Shown here piece after piece: positions 20,325 through 31,236 of a stretch of DNA of 64,000 nt (position 1 is its first letter; each line of letters starts with the position of its first letter). Below the pieces are notes generated by a model. That model worked only from the letters and a program-made list of their open reading frames with translations, had not been told where the DNA came from and did not search any database. Source of the DNA: Sporopachydermia quercuum (Eukaryota; Ascomycota; Sporopachydermiomycetes; Sporopachydermiales; Sporopachydermiaceae); assembly GCA_001599295.1 (NCBI GenBank), contig BCGN01000002.1, forward strand, positions 1,240,001 to 1,304,000. The letters run 5' to 3'. A program made the position numbers and the translations under genes.

Positions 20325-22814
20325 TCACAAATCTCCAGGTGGTAAAGCAGCTTCTTCAGCATTTGGTTTAACAACCAATTCACCGTCTTCAACAACTATA
20401 TGAACAGTTTCATTCTCTCTAATTTGACCTTTAATCATATATTTTGCCATTGGATTGAGAATTCTCTTTTGGATCAACCTATTCAAAGGTCTCGCACCAT
20501 ATAAAGGATCGTAACCATGATCGACCAACCAAGTAGTTGCTGCCTCCGACAAATCCAAAACGATTCTTCTATCTGCAAGTCTTTCTTGAACTTCTTTAAT
20601 TCTAATAGAAACAATCTTCTTTAGGGATTGTTTAGATAATCTGTTGAAAACCATTATGTCATCCAATCTATTCAAGAACTCAGGTGGATAATAATTCTTC
20701 AAAGTATCTAAGACTTGTTTCTTTGTCTCTTTACTTACAAGACCTGACTCATTCTTAATTTCCTTATCACCTAATAATAATTCTTGACCAATATTAGATG
20801 TCATCACAATTAGAGTATTACGGAAATCAACTTTTCTACCCTGAGAATCTGTTAAAGAACCTTCATCAAGAACTTGCAAAAGAAGTTTAGATACATCAGG
20901 ATGAGCCTTCTCAAATTCATCGAATAAAACAACAGCATATGGTTTCCTTCTAATAGCTTCTGTTAATTCACCGGATTCTTCGTAACCAACATAACCTGGA
21001 GGAGAACCAATTAGACGAGAAATACTATGCTTCTCTTGGAATTCACTCATATCAAATCTGACAACAGCATTCTCATCATCAAACAAGAATTCGGCTACAG
21101 CCTTAGTCAATTCTGTCTTACCAGTACCGGTAGGACCTAGAAACATAAATGATGCAACAGGTCTTCTTTCGCTTGTTAAACCAGCACGTTGAAGTCTAAC
21201 AGCATCAGCTACAGCATGAATTGCTTCGTCTTGACCAATAACCCGCTGACAAATTGAATCTTCCATATGTAGAAGTTTATCCTTTTCACCTTTCATTAAG
21301 GATTGAACAGGAATACCAGTTGATTTTGAGACAACCCTCGCAATATCTTCAGAAGTAACAGAATCATGAAGTAACGATGATCCATTATTACTATCTTTAT
21401 CTGTAGGTACTTTCTTTTCTAATTCAGGAATCCTAGAATATTGCAATTCGGATGCTCTTCCAAAATCACCTCTTCTTCTAGCAATTTCTAATTCCTTTCT
21501 AGCTTCCTCTAAATCTTGTTTGGCATTCTTGATAGATTCAATTTCTTTTCTCTCTTCTTCCCAAACCTGAGTTAATCTATCCATTTCTTCCTTTTTGACT
21601 TGCAACTGCTTTTCTAACAAAGCTTTCCTATCCAAAGATAGAGCATCAGTTTCTTTCTTCAAAGATTCTAATTCAATCTTCAAAGTCATGATTGCACGAT
21701 CTAGTTCCTGAATAGCATCAGGCTTTGACTCATGTTGTAATCTTAAAGCTGAACAAGCTTCATCAACTAAATCAATTGCCTTATCAGGCAAAAATCGGTC
21801 AGTAATGTATCTATTAGAATAAACGGCAGCTGTTACTAAAGCAGAATCTGTAATTCTTACACCGTGATGAACTTCATATCTTTCTTTTAAACCTCTAAGA
21901 ATACTAATAGCATTCTCCACAGAAGGTTCTGATACAAGAACTGATTGGAAACGACGGGCCAATGCAGCATCTTTCTCAATGTACTTTCTATACTCGTCAA
22001 TAGTTGTTGCACCACAACATTGAAGTTGGCCTCTAGCTAAAGCTGGTTTTAATAGATTTGAAGCATCAATACTTCCTTCAGCTTTACCCAATCCTAGTAG
22101 AATATGCAATTCATCAATAAAGAGGATGACATCACCATTGGCTTGTTCGATTTCTTTCAATATGGCTTTCAATCGTTCTTCAAAATCACCACGATACTTT
22201 GCACCGGAAATCAAACTACCCAAATCTAATGAAACAACTCTTTTATGCTTAATGCTTTCAGGAACTTCTCCCCTGACAATTCTTTGAGCCAAGCCTTCCA
22301 TAATTGCTGTTTTACCAGTACCTGCTTGACCAATTAATGCTGGATTGTTTTTAGTTCGTCTTGCGAGAATTTGAATCGTTCTTTTAATTTCTTCGTCTCT
22401 TCCAATGACTGGATCCAATTTACCTTCTTCTGCTAATTTTGTCAAATCAATACCGTATTGTTCCAATGCTGACTGTTGACCACCACCGCCTAAATCCATC
22501 TTAAAATTAGGCCCTGATCCTGGTGCTGACCCACCACTTCCAAAAGATGCATAACCTCTTGCAAAAGCTAAGCTTCGTATATTAGAAATAGGGAAAACTC
22601 CATTGTTTCCTTTGCTCAAAACATTTGAAGTTTGTAAACTATTTGAAAGCTGAATTGCAGGGTTACGATACTGACTTATAAACCTGTTGGATGCCGCTTG
22701 AATAGCACTGAGATGATGGTTTGAACTGCTTAATCCATTGCTGGATAAAGCTTTCAGTTCAGAAGTTTTCAGTCCCAGTGCTTTTGATCTTAGTAATGCA
22801 TTTCTTGATAACAT
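20325..22814 (-). CDS. HSP78: mitochondrial ClpB-type disaggregase HSP78
   Basis: Mitochondrial Hsp100 chaperone of 829 residues that, with mitochondrial Hsp70, threads aggregated proteins through its pore. S. cerevisiae Hsp78 is about 811 residues. The ATG at 22812-22814 begins a basic Ser/Asn-rich presequence of about 90 residues. The frame extends 33 codons further up, but that extension lacks targeting character and I reject it. As in Hsp78, the Clp N-domain is absent. The first AAA module has GQAGTGKT (162-169) and LFIDELH (231-237). A coiled-coil middle domain spans about 365-470. The second AAA module has GPTGTGKT (560-567), [11 protein letters not shown] and the pore loop GYVGYEESG. 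The C-terminus has [12 protein letters not shown]. The gene is preceded by a heat-shock element combined with an AGGGG stress element some 590 bp upstream. Confidence 0.96.
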   Translation of the reverse strand: MLSRNALLRSKALGLKTSELKALSSNGLSSSNHHLSAIQAASNRFISQYRNPAIQLSNSLQTSNVLSKGNNGVFPISNIRSLAFARGYASFGSGGSAPGSGPNFKMDLGGGGQQSALEQYGIDLTKLAEEGKLDPVIGRDEEIKRTIQILARRTKNNPALIGQAGTGKTAIMEGLAQRIVRGEVPESIKHKRVVSLDLGSLISGAKYRGDFEERLKAILKEIEQANGDVILFIDELHILLGLGKAEGSIDASNLLKPALARGQLQCCGATTIDEYRKYIEKDAALARRFQSVLVSEPSVENAISILRGLKERYEVHHGVRITDSALVTAAVYSNRYITDRFLPDKAIDLVDEACSALRLQHESKPDAIQELDRAIMTLKIELESLKKETDALSLDRKALLEKQLQVKKEEMDRLTQVWEEERKEIESIKNAKQDLEEARKELEIARRRGDFGRASELQYSRIPELEKKVPTDKDSNNGSSLLHDSVTSEDIARVVSKSTGIPVQSLMKGEKDKLLHMEDSICQRVIGQDEAIHAVADAVRLQRAGLTSERRPVASFMFLGPTGTGKTELTKAVAEFLFDDENAVVRFDMSEFQEKHSISRLIGSPPGYVGYEESGELTEAIRRKPYAVVLFDEFEKAHPDVSKLLLQVLDEGSLTDSQGRKVDFRNTLIVMTSNIGQELLLGDKEIKNESGLVSKETKKQVLDTLKNYYPPEFLNRLDDIMVFNRLSKQSLKKIVSIRIKEVQERLADRRIVLDLSEAATTWLVDHGYDPLYGARPLNRLIQKRILNPMAKYMIKGQIRENETVHIVVEDGELVVKPNAEEAALPPGDL

Positions 22815-23720
22815 AGCAATTATCTGATTGACTATATAACGCTTCAATACTATTAACGAATAGTAAATTATATCTTGATAGAAAGCTACCCTCTTGATTG
22901 AAGGGTACCACAATATCCTATACGACTTAAACGCTAGTAGTGCTCACTTAAAATAGGTGACAAATGGAAGAAATAGCTCATCAGAAATCTGACGAAGATA
23001 AATATCGACAAACTGTTATGAGGAGGAAGAAAGTAAAGAATGGCAAATCAAGTTTGTTATATATATAAAGAAATTCAGATATAAGCTAATAAAACAGTAG
23101 TTATCAAAGAATATTATGGAACTCATCGGCTAATAAATGATGAGGTAATTAAATAAGATTACACTTTCTAGTCATGGGACATATGACAAATACATAGTTC
23201 TGGAAATGACTACGAGATAGATTAAGGTGAGAAACAAGGGTAGAGCAATAGAAAATGGTTGGTTAATACGAATGAAAACATTAAAAAATCTAGTGTAAGA
23301 TATTACATGGAAATACGCTATTTTTAATTGTTTCCTATATCTTCCTAGTAAAGCCAATGAGTTTTCAAGCTGAATATGGCTATAGCTCCACTAGATGCTG
23401 CGAGAATATTCTAGAAAGGGGAACTAGTAGAGTGGTCTTGTGACATAATATTGTGACACTACTTTGACAAAGTTATTTCGAGGAAGCATTAACATTTAAA
23501 TGATCACGTAATCTGTTTTCTGCCTTGTTATCTACATTTCTTAGTAATAGGGACCGATAAGAGCCAATTATCATCTAATACTTGACAGGAGAGGTAAGCA
23601 TATGTATATACTATAATAAATAATAAAAAAGTTATTCTAACCAATAATATGAAATACCAAACATTATACCTGTACTCCACATATTTGAGATGAAATGACT
23701 CTTATGTTTACTTGTGAGAT
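22815..23720. other. intergenic, HSP78 promoter / DCS1 3'
   Basis: A 906-bp spacer between two minus-strand genes. It holds the heat-shock/STRE element listed separately. A minus-strand frame at 23172-23357 is hydrophobic and has no recognisable features. Confidence 0.5.
23404..23421. promoter_or_regulatory. heat-shock element plus STRE upstream of HSP78
   Basis: GAA-TA-TTC-TA-GAA (23404-23416) is a perfect three-unit Hsf1 binding site, directly followed by AGGGG (23417-23421), the Msn2/4 stress element. HSP78 is heat-induced in S. cerevisiae, so the pairing makes sense. The distance of about 590 bp from the start codon is long for a yeast promoter and leaves some doubt. Confidence 0.6.
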
Positions 23721-24746
23721 CTATGAAAGGTGAACTGATAGTGTAGACGGTGCTAAACCATCGTCTGTTGATTGTTCTCTTTCAAAAAGACCAGTTTCTT
23801 CCAACAGTTTTTCATTTTCCTTACCAAGACCAAGGTCAAATAAAGGGTGCGTACTTTCTATACCATAGTATATATCTGCTCCAGCAAATCCTCGATCATC
23901 TAAAAGCTCTAACTTAGAAATGATATCTTCAAGTAGGATTGCTCTTCCAGCAACTATCGTTTGACCCAATCCTGTATTTGCCATATGAACAACATGAATA
24001 TGGAAATGATAATAGCTTGGCTGATAATGAACGAAAAGTCTTAATTCATCAGGCCGCACTTGATAATTGTATGCTTGTGGTACTGCTTGTCGGATCCTTT
24101 GACCAACTGCCTTTAACCATTCATGATGTCCTTCAGCTTTAGTTAAGTCACGAACAGATGAGATATCAGTTCTATATACTAAGGCAACAAGATATAGTGC
24201 ATCCATTGTAACACCATCCCATTTCATATCAGGAAGCAAAATAAAACCATTCCTTTCATCAAGATCATTATAAACAACTCTTTCTGCTTCTGCTCCTTCA
24301 TACAAAATATTCCTTACCCATTTGATTCGATCCCCTTTCATTGTTTCAATGTACGGCTTCACTATGCGTTCATATTGCTCTGGAGTTTCTTTTATAAAAA
24401 AGTATTTCCTAGGTTGAAACTTCTTCAAATGAACCTCTGTTGCTGGCCAAATTAGATTCAATTTAGCAGAGGGAAATTCATCCAAATCAGATTTGGTAGT
24501 TATCATAGTCCAATGGTAGATATCGTTACAAGCGATTGGCTTCATATCTATGACAAGGTTATTTAACTCTGCCAACATAGTGGGTTCTGTAACAAAGTGT
24601 GATTTTTCCATCGAAACAATTGCAGGTTTATCTTGTATCTTACCCAATAATGCACATGTTTTTGTTTGAGGATCTGAGGCTAGGAGTTGTTCAAATTTGA
24701 ACGATCTCACTAAGGAGACAACATCAACTGGTTCTTCTTCTCCCAT
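23721..24746 (-). CDS. DCS1: scavenger mRNA-decapping enzyme DcpS, DCS1
   Basis: A 341-residue HIT-family hydrolase that cleaves m7GpppN cap remnants left by 3'-5' mRNA decay, giving m7GMP. The histidine triad is visible as HFHIHVVH (residues 247-254), with His249 in the catalytic place. An N-terminal swapped domain of about 130 residues precedes it, and FVHYQPSYY leads into the triad as in DcpS. LLPDMKWDG and the cap-binding EGHHEW region are also present. It lies downstream of SEC22 on the same strand. The two genes are adjacent in the same order in S. cerevisiae (YLR268W, YLR270W). Whether this is ancestral to both Dcs1 and Dcs2 cannot be told here; in baker's yeast they are paralogues. 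Confidence 0.93.
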   Translation of the reverse strand: MGEEEPVDVVSLVRSFKFEQLLASDPQTKTCALLGKIQDKPAIVSMEKSHFVTEPTMLAELNNLVIDMKPIACNDIYHWTMITTKSDLDEFPSAKLNLIWPATEVHLKKFQPRKYFFIKETPEQYERIVKPYIETMKGDRIKWVRNILYEGAEAERVVYNDLDERNGFILLPDMKWDGVTMDALYLVALVYRTDISSVRDLTKAEGHHEWLKAVGQRIRQAVPQAYNYQVRPDELRLFVHYQPSYYHFHIHVVHMANTGLGQTIVAGRAILLEDIISKLELLDDRGFAGADIYYGIESTHPLFDLGLGKENEKLLEETGLFEREQSTDDGLAPSTLSVHLS

Positions 24747-25464
24747 TTCACCGAGTTAGCAATTGAGCAACTTTTCAGCGCTTAAAATTTATTTTCAATA
24801 GAAAGTGAGTAAGGATTATTTTCAGTACAATGCAGTATTAATTGTCCCTCAATTGTGATTTATTCGAATTTAAATGATGGAATTAATGATCATACGTTAA
24901 ATGATAAAGACAAGTAGAACAGAATGAGGTTCTAATTATTTTCGTCATGCAATTTAGCTTGATATAAAGTTAGAGTGTCCTGCAAGATAACATAGTAAGC
25001 ATCAATAGTATGTAAGTGTACATATATAGTGCATAAGAGAGCATAGCACATACATCATCACATGATCTACACAATGAATGCTACCTAAAGTTGCTTATTA
25101 TTTGGTTTATTTATGAATCAAGGATCAAATGTATCTCATTAACTCGTTGAATAAATAGACTCAATAAAGTTTAGGTTGTTCAGCTGAGTGGCTCTTTACT
25201 GACGTGGAATACCTATTGGCAGTGTGCTTGGTTCAGTGTAAACTTATAAACAGATCCTCTGGAATATTCAACTATCACTACATGAACATCCAATTTACAG
25301 ATCATATTATGTATTACAATTAAATTCGTCTCCTCTACCAAGCAAAAATGCTCACAGTAAAATACACACCTTTTGTAAAAATATATTTTACTTAATACCT
25401 AAATTTCTAACTCTTAGCTTTCTGAAAGCCAGAGTCAGAAATATCTAATTATCTTGTTCCACCT
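24747..25464. other. intergenic, SEC22 3' / DCS1 5'
   Basis: A 718-bp AT-rich spacer between co-oriented minus-strand genes. No open frame, repeat or RNA gene stands out. Confidence 0.5.
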
Positions 25465-26433
25465 CTAACGAAGGAAAATCCACCAAACAAGAAAAACAAA
25501 GATCAAACCAAGAAAAATAATAGGAATATATTGTTTGATTAGAGCTTCGAGATTAATTCTCTGAGCAGATTTTCTGTATTTCTTCGACTCAGCCTTCAGG
25601 GACGAAGACAAGTTGGACATTTCTATGTCAAATGTTAGTATTATGCAAATATTTAACAATGAAACAGCTAGTCATCACTATCATTAAAATAAGGAAATAC
25701 AACATACGTTCCAAACTATCTCCGCGATAAAGTAAATCTTCGATATTTTTTGTCATAACTTTGGAAACATCCTGTAAATCAGCATTCAGTTTATCTAAAC
25801 TCTGAGTTGTTCGAACATCTTGATATAAACGTTTAGTCTTTTGCATAAATTTATCTATTATTGTTAGTCAGAAAAGGCTCACTTTGACTTTCAAGCACAA
25901 CAGACTTCTTTTAATAATTGAACATACCAAATTCATTGAAAGCATAAGGTCTTAAGTCTGGACTAAGAGCTCGCTCGCCATAACTGGTCTGGAACTCTTT
26001 GGATAATTCTGCCAAATAAGAGAATCCTAACTTCTTAGGATATGATCTATCACAAATGCAGATATATATTATTCCATTCTCCAATAAATATCTATTGATA
26101 TATTTGTTAGTATGCATATGATCATTAAAGACAACATCAAGTCTTGTGAGGTAATAATACAAAGACCACAAACTTACAATATAGCGTAATCACCAGATTC
26201 AATGGATGCTCTTGGTTCTGAATGAGGCGTAATCTTTCTGACAATCAGTTTTGTTTGTTTTTTCTGTTCAACTAATCCAAGGTCATCTTGATCATCATCG
26301 ACTGAGCTTGCTAAAGGTAATGCTGTTGTTTTGGTTAGAACTCAATGGCTATTCAACAAACAAAATCATAGTTACAATTGAACATACTTTCCCGCTTACC
26401 GTCTGCTCGGTAAATAATAGTGGATAAGACCAT
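25465..26433 (-). CDS. SEC22: R-SNARE SEC22 (5 exons)
   Basis: Longin-domain R-SNARE of ER-Golgi transport, anchored by its C-terminus. I assemble exons 26400-26433, 26178-26322, 25928-26091, 25708-25854 and 25465-25622. They give 215 residues, against 214 in S. cerevisiae, and all phases agree. Donors are GTAAGC, GTAAGT, GTATGT and GTATGT; branch points are ACTAAC in three introns and TCTAACC in the first. The longin domain starts MVLSTIIYRAD and contains SYPKKLGFSYLAEL. The SNARE helix has LQDVSKVMTKNIEDLLYRGD with the zero-layer Arg. SLKAESKKYRKSAQRINLE then leads into a 20-residue membrane anchor ending VWWIFLR. These runs match Sec22 almost word for word. S. cerevisiae SEC22 has no intron as far as I recall, so the four introns are a notable retention or gain. 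Confidence 0.95.
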
Positions 26434-28342
26434 TTTGATTTCTTATATTTATTTGCTATTTGTTGTTTATTATTGTTTATGAATTTAATTGCCTCTGTCG
26501 GTTGGTCTATCTCATCCATTCGGGGTCAATTTGTTTAGGCAGCTACTTTCTTCACAATGTTGAAAAACATCAACAAGTAGAGAATGAAATGGAATACCAA
26601 AGACTAGTTGCCGCTGATGAATATCATGTAGTTTCTGTACTGATTCAAATCGTCAGCACACATATAAACATAAGGAAGCAGAATAAGTGATGATACACCT
26701 TCAAACAGAGGTCTGATTTACGACACTCTATGTCATCCATCCCCATTTCTAACACGTTATACGAATGTTGTCCCATTACTATATGACGTACTTTACTGGG
26801 GTTCCTGGAAAATGCCACTAGTCTTACACAAAACAAAAGATTAGTGATAACGTAATATTAAAATAAAAATCAACTAAAGTTCAGAAGTATACAGGTTTAT
26901 GCATCCAGGTACAGAAATCTACAAGACATATCAATTCATATAAACCCTTCGAAGGGAGTTAAGAGCGATAAAATACGGAAGGTATCAACACCACTTAATT
27001 GTTGACATAAGTCGAGATATCTTGAATTTGAGTTATCAAAGACTGGGAATTTTTTCTTTTTTCAATGTCCCAACGAAAAGATACTACTGAATTCAACCAA
27101 ATATTAGTACTTTTTCTGACGACTTAAGCGATGAGGCCCAGGAAAAGTTAGTGATGAGAGCATGGTGCGATGAGATGTAGAGCATTGGCTGAGATAGGTA
27201 GGATTCATACTCTGAGCATTACTTCATCTCTATTATTTTGAATGACTTGAGTGTCATGTTTCTTTTAATCATGTTTTCTTCTTCAGATAACTTTAGTAAT
27301 TGCTACCGTAACATTATTATCTTTTTGCTATACCTAATCCACGGAAAATGCTAGTATCTTCACAGTGTGATCATTTTTCCAGAAGTACCTTTTAGAATAA
27401 TTAAGCGACAAGGTTTGATTCTTACTATGCTTCGTATTATTGATACTTTCAGACCGCTTTTACAACAAAAAAGGATCAGCATCTTAGTTTATAGGTAAAC
27501 GTGTGACAGTGTTCTTCATTTCATAGAATATATGCTGAAATATATACTATTTAGTAAATATTTGTGCAATATAGCATTAGATCGACTAACAGTCGATCTG
27601 CAGTAGCATGCATATATGATCATTATGCTTTGACTTTAAGCACCCCGGTGCATATCAACAATACATCATAAATAAAAGGCGTTTGATAGCCACAGGATTC
27701 TATTGTTTTATATTCCATTCTGCTCTTTATAAATAAATATGTATCCAGAAAATCATATAGTAAAGATATTTGATATCCAAATGCTTCATTTCTTTCCTCT
27801 CTTCTTTTCTCATTGTTCAAGAAGCTGCAGACTATTATTGTCCATGCTGCTCTATGCCTTTCGCCTGTACCTTCTAAAGAAGTAAGTCTGTGGTATCTCT
27901 AACCAGTAGTATCAGTTGATAATTACCGCATTGGGATTATCAATAGCTATGAAAGAAATCAAAGCATTTAGACCATTGTATCATTATGAAAAAAATATTT
28001 CTATATAGGGCACCCAATATCTGAAAGGTTTCCACTGCTATTTTAGTATTTCTGATATAGAAGCCAATAGTACGGCTTTATGTTGAGTGGTGTTATTAAA
28101 TTAGATTCAATAAGTATAATAATTTAACGATAGGTTTTCGAATCAGAGAAAATCTCTAACTCAAACGGTTAAGAACTTACATAAAGAGAAGCAGTTCTCC
28201 AGGAGTCGCCGAAGGGAGATTTAAGAAAATATAGTGAATAAGGATATCAGAGAAAACCAACTCAGTTTCTTTCGTCTTTCAGCCATTGAATAACCAGATA
28301 ACTACGACAAAGTGTAATTATATCAGGGAACAATATACCAAG
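26434..28342. other. long divergent intergenic region
   Basis: About 1.9 kb between SEC22 (-) and the class II aldolase gene (+). It contains a perfect hairpin at 27579-27599 (listed separately). A minus-strand frame at 27623-27820 lacks any recognisable composition. An intron-like segment near 27883-27915 (GTAAGT, CTCTAACC, AG) has no readable exon after it. Confidence 0.4.
27579..27599. other. perfect 8-bp inverted repeat with 5-nt loop
   Basis: AGATCGAC and GTCGATCT flank TAACA. The stem is perfect and GC-richer than the surroundings. It could be a hairpin in an unannotated transcript or a dimer-protein binding site; no adjacent gene explains it. Confidence 0.5.
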
Positions 28343-29203
28343 ATGGCACCTACCACTACTGTTACTGAGACCATTAAGCCAGTTCATCCCCTTGGTGAAC
28401 AAGGTGCAAAGAATATTGCTATGGGAGCTGACATTCCATACCCTATTCCAACATTTGAAGATCTATATGAGAAAAGAAAATGGATCTTAGAACACATGGC
28501 CGGAGCATTCAGAGTTTTTGGAAGAAAAGGGTTCACTGAAGGAACAGCAGGTCATATTTCAGTCAGAGACCCTGTTGATCCACATACATTTTGGATCAAT
28601 CCTTTGGGTAAACATTTCAGTTTGTTAAAAGCAAGTGACATGGTTCATGTGGATGAAAATGGCAAGGTTATCGGCGGGAACAAGGTCGCAGTAAACAGCG
28701 CTGGATTTAAGATCCATTCTCAATTACATAAAGCCAGACCTGATGTTAATGCTGCATGCCATACACATTCAACTTATGGAAAAGCCTATTCCGCGTTCGG
28801 TACTCCTTTGGAGATGATTAACCAAGATGTTTGTATATTCTACAAAGCTCACTCAGTCTATGAAGACTTTGGTGGTGTTGTACTTGAAGAGGAAGAAGGA
28901 AAAAGAGTTGCTGCTGCGATTGGTAATGGTAAAGGTGTTATCTTACAAAATCATGGTATTTTGACTGTTGGTGAAACTGTTGATGAAGCTGCTTATCTTT
29001 TTACTTTATTAGAACAGAGTTGTAAAATTCAACTTCTTGTTGATCAAGTTCCTTCTAAAAAGCCGAAGATTATCTCCGATGAAGTAGCAGCTTATACATA
29101 TCACATGACATCAGACCCCGAGACCTTATATGCAGAATTCCAACCAGACTACGAAGTTGAACTCTCAATCGACGACAATTTCCTTTTCCCTAAAGAAGAA
29201 TAA
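28343..29203 (+). CDS. class II aldolase/adducin-domain protein
   Basis: A 286-residue zinc enzyme-like protein of the class II aldolase/adducin family (fuculose-phosphate and ribulose-phosphate aldolase fold), akin to fungal proteins such as S. pombe Mug14. The zinc ligands are visible as the HTH of CHTHSTYGKAYS and the His of QNHGILTVG, and the catalytic-type Glu lies in FTEGTAGHIS. NPLGKHFSLLKASDM and AGFKIHSQLHKARPDV are typical of the fungal subgroup. The first in-frame ATG is at 28343 (MAPTTTV). The substrate is unknown; sugar phosphates are usual for the fold, but fungal members are mostly uncharacterised. S. cerevisiae has no clear counterpart that I recall. Its codon use does not differ from the neighbours by eye. 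Confidence 0.87.
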   Translation: MAPTTTVTETIKPVHPLGEQGAKNIAMGADIPYPIPTFEDLYEKRKWILEHMAGAFRVFGRKGFTEGTAGHISVRDPVDPHTFWINPLGKHFSLLKASDMVHVDENGKVIGGNKVAVNSAGFKIHSQLHKARPDVNAACHTHSTYGKAYSAFGTPLEMINQDVCIFYKAHSVYEDFGGVVLEEEEGKRVAAAIGNGKGVILQNHGILTVGETVDEAAYLFTLLEQSCKIQLLVDQVPSKKPKIISDEVAAYTYHMTSDPETLYAEFQPDYEVELSIDDNFLFPKEE

Positions 29204-29661
29204 TCGGTCGATATAATGTAAAGATAGTGAATGAATAACTCTATATTATTATACGTTCAATAAAAAATCTCCAATATGAGTTGTCAATAGAGCGAGAGTA
29301 AGCCGTTCGACTTATAAAAAGCTGCAAGAATATGCAGTTTATGTACTAATATGCATATAGTGTAATTTATGCATTAATGACTATATTCATTTACTAGTGT
29401 GCAAACAAATCACATGTACACGATAACAATTTGTAATGTTTGCTTAATAATTCGTGACATTACTCTCTTCTCGTTCTCCTCCTTTGGTAGAACAGTCATG
29501 TAATATACTTGACTTCTTATTGATCAAAAGTTCTGCTGATGGGAGTAGATATATTGTATGTGAACCATAAACATACTTGCTGTTTCTGATTCGTATTGAA
29601 GTATTAACAATTATACATAACATTGAAACAAGTTTATTCTGCTACAACTATCTTGTCAACC
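29204..29661. other. intergenic, aldolase 3' / COX17 5'
   Basis: A 458-bp AT-rich spacer between two plus-strand genes. Nothing further seen. Confidence 0.5.
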
Positions 29662-29994
29662 ATGTCTTTTGCTATCAATACAAATGAAGGTGAAGCATGT
29701 CATCTCGACAGCAAGGTTATCAATAAATCAGACAAACAAGAATGTAAGTAAGAATATAATGGTTCTTGCCTTAGCGATTCCAAAGGTTGCGCTTCGAGGA
29801 GCTGTGATCCGTTAAAGCACTTATTTTGAGATACTAACCATATGTCAGCTCGTCCTAAGCCATGTTGCGTATGCAAGCCTGAAAAATCAGCTCGGGATGA
29901 ATGTCTTCTTTTCAATGGTCAGGAGAGCGGAAAATGCGATACCTTGATTTCTTCTTACAAGGCTTGCATGAAAGGATATGGATTTGAAATCTAA
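29662..29994 (+). CDS. COX17: copper metallochaperone COX17 (2 exons)
   Basis: A 75-residue twin-CX9C copper chaperone of the mitochondrial intermembrane space that supplies copper to Sco1 and Cox11 for cytochrome c oxidase. Exon 1 is 29662-29743 and exon 2 is 29849-29994. The intron has donor GTAAGT, branch TACTAAC (29832-29838) and acceptor TCAG. Exon 2 holds the whole functional core: KPCCVCKPEKSARDECLLF and KCDTLISSYKACMKGYGFE. The copper-binding CC and CX9C pairs are all present and nearly identical to yeast Cox17 (69 residues). Because each exon is short, the gene does not appear as a long open frame and is easily missed. Exon 1 encodes a non-conserved, charged N-terminus with one extra Cys. 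Confidence 0.95.
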
Positions 29995-31236
29995 GATTGC
30001 TTGCTGTCTAATCAGAGATTTTTATTCATTGGCTGCTACTTTGATAACCTATTACTATGAACGAATCATCCTTGTATATAATCATTCGATTCGCTAGTAG
30101 TTTTTCAGGTTGAAAAATGAAGTCTTTTGTGGAAAACAGTATATAACGTGCAATGGAACCGTCTTGAGTCATTAATCTTTTTGTGATGTTGGGTTGTTTA
30201 GACAGAAAAAGGTATTAGTTGACTGATTTTGTCATTAAGTTTTTCAAAGATAGATATTTGTTTTATGGTTATAATAAAAGTTTGTTTTTTGAGTGTCATA
30301 TCTAACCTTTCACTAACCAGTATTAAACGTATTTTTTTCTTATCGTAAAGGAGGTTCAATGGCGATACTTTATTATTTGGGCTCCACCTTGGAATCTGAA
30401 GTTCAAAGAAAGAAAACATTAATTCTAGTCTGGTAACCTTGAGACACCCTAGTGATCCTATGAACAATTAACTATGCAGTTCGTCATTTGTTCTACGCTT
30501 TATAGTGACTCTAGCCGAAGAATTAACTCGTGTTATCAATTGAATTACTTAACTATTACAAGTCGAATCCTTGTTTTACCCATTGCCATAATTTGAACGA
30601 TTATTTGATTCTTAATATCATCTAAGTAATATTAGCCTTTATCATTCCTGTTGTGCAGCTTCATGCATGTTCCTGTACAATCTAACTGCACAGTTGCAAC
30701 TTGATACATTCATAGGCATTATTGACTTAACACATATGAGTTAATAATACATCAAAGCTAATTCATTGTGATATGCCATCATATTTATTTAAAACTAATA
30801 ATATCTTCACGGTTCATATATTCGAAAACTGTTTAAGAGATCCATTAATTCACTTACGTATCAACATGATATGATATTACTTCGTAAAATATAAGAAGTA
30901 TGCACTATTGACGCAATTGTACGTTAGTTCAAAAACATACCCGCGGCTTAAGAGATATTAACTTAGTCTTACCTCATAGTTTACGGTGATATAACACGGG
31001 CTATATAAATAATACAATTCCATAAAAATTCCATCTTCAATTGAGTTACCGTTCTGAAAAGACATGAGTAGTATGTTTTGTGTGTATAGCAAATTTGGTG
31101 TCGAATAATAATAGTTGAAAAGTCTTACTTGATAGCAGAAGTGTCCATCCTGATTGAGACGAGATCTATCTAATATCTCAGTAAATATCGAACTGTGTTC
31201 TCACTTTAAAAGCGGTAGTCGAAGTAATCAACCATA
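29995..31236. other. intergenic, COX17 3' / XYL1 5'
   Basis: About 1.24 kb, strongly AT-rich. A minus-strand frame at 30198-30467 begins at a non-ATG codon and looks random. Presumably it includes the XYL1 promoter; I identify no defined element. Confidence 0.45.

Noticed and set aside
22815-22913. 33-codon N-terminal extension of HSP78
   Set aside because: The ATG at 22814 opens a typical presequence; the extension is hydrophobic and untypical.
27850-27920. Possible first exon plus GTAAGT...CTCTAACC...AG intron
   Set aside because: Every available acceptor leads to a stop within a few codons.
30198-30467. 89-codon minus-strand frame
   Set aside because: No ATG start and no recognisable composition; lies in the XYL1 upstream spacer.
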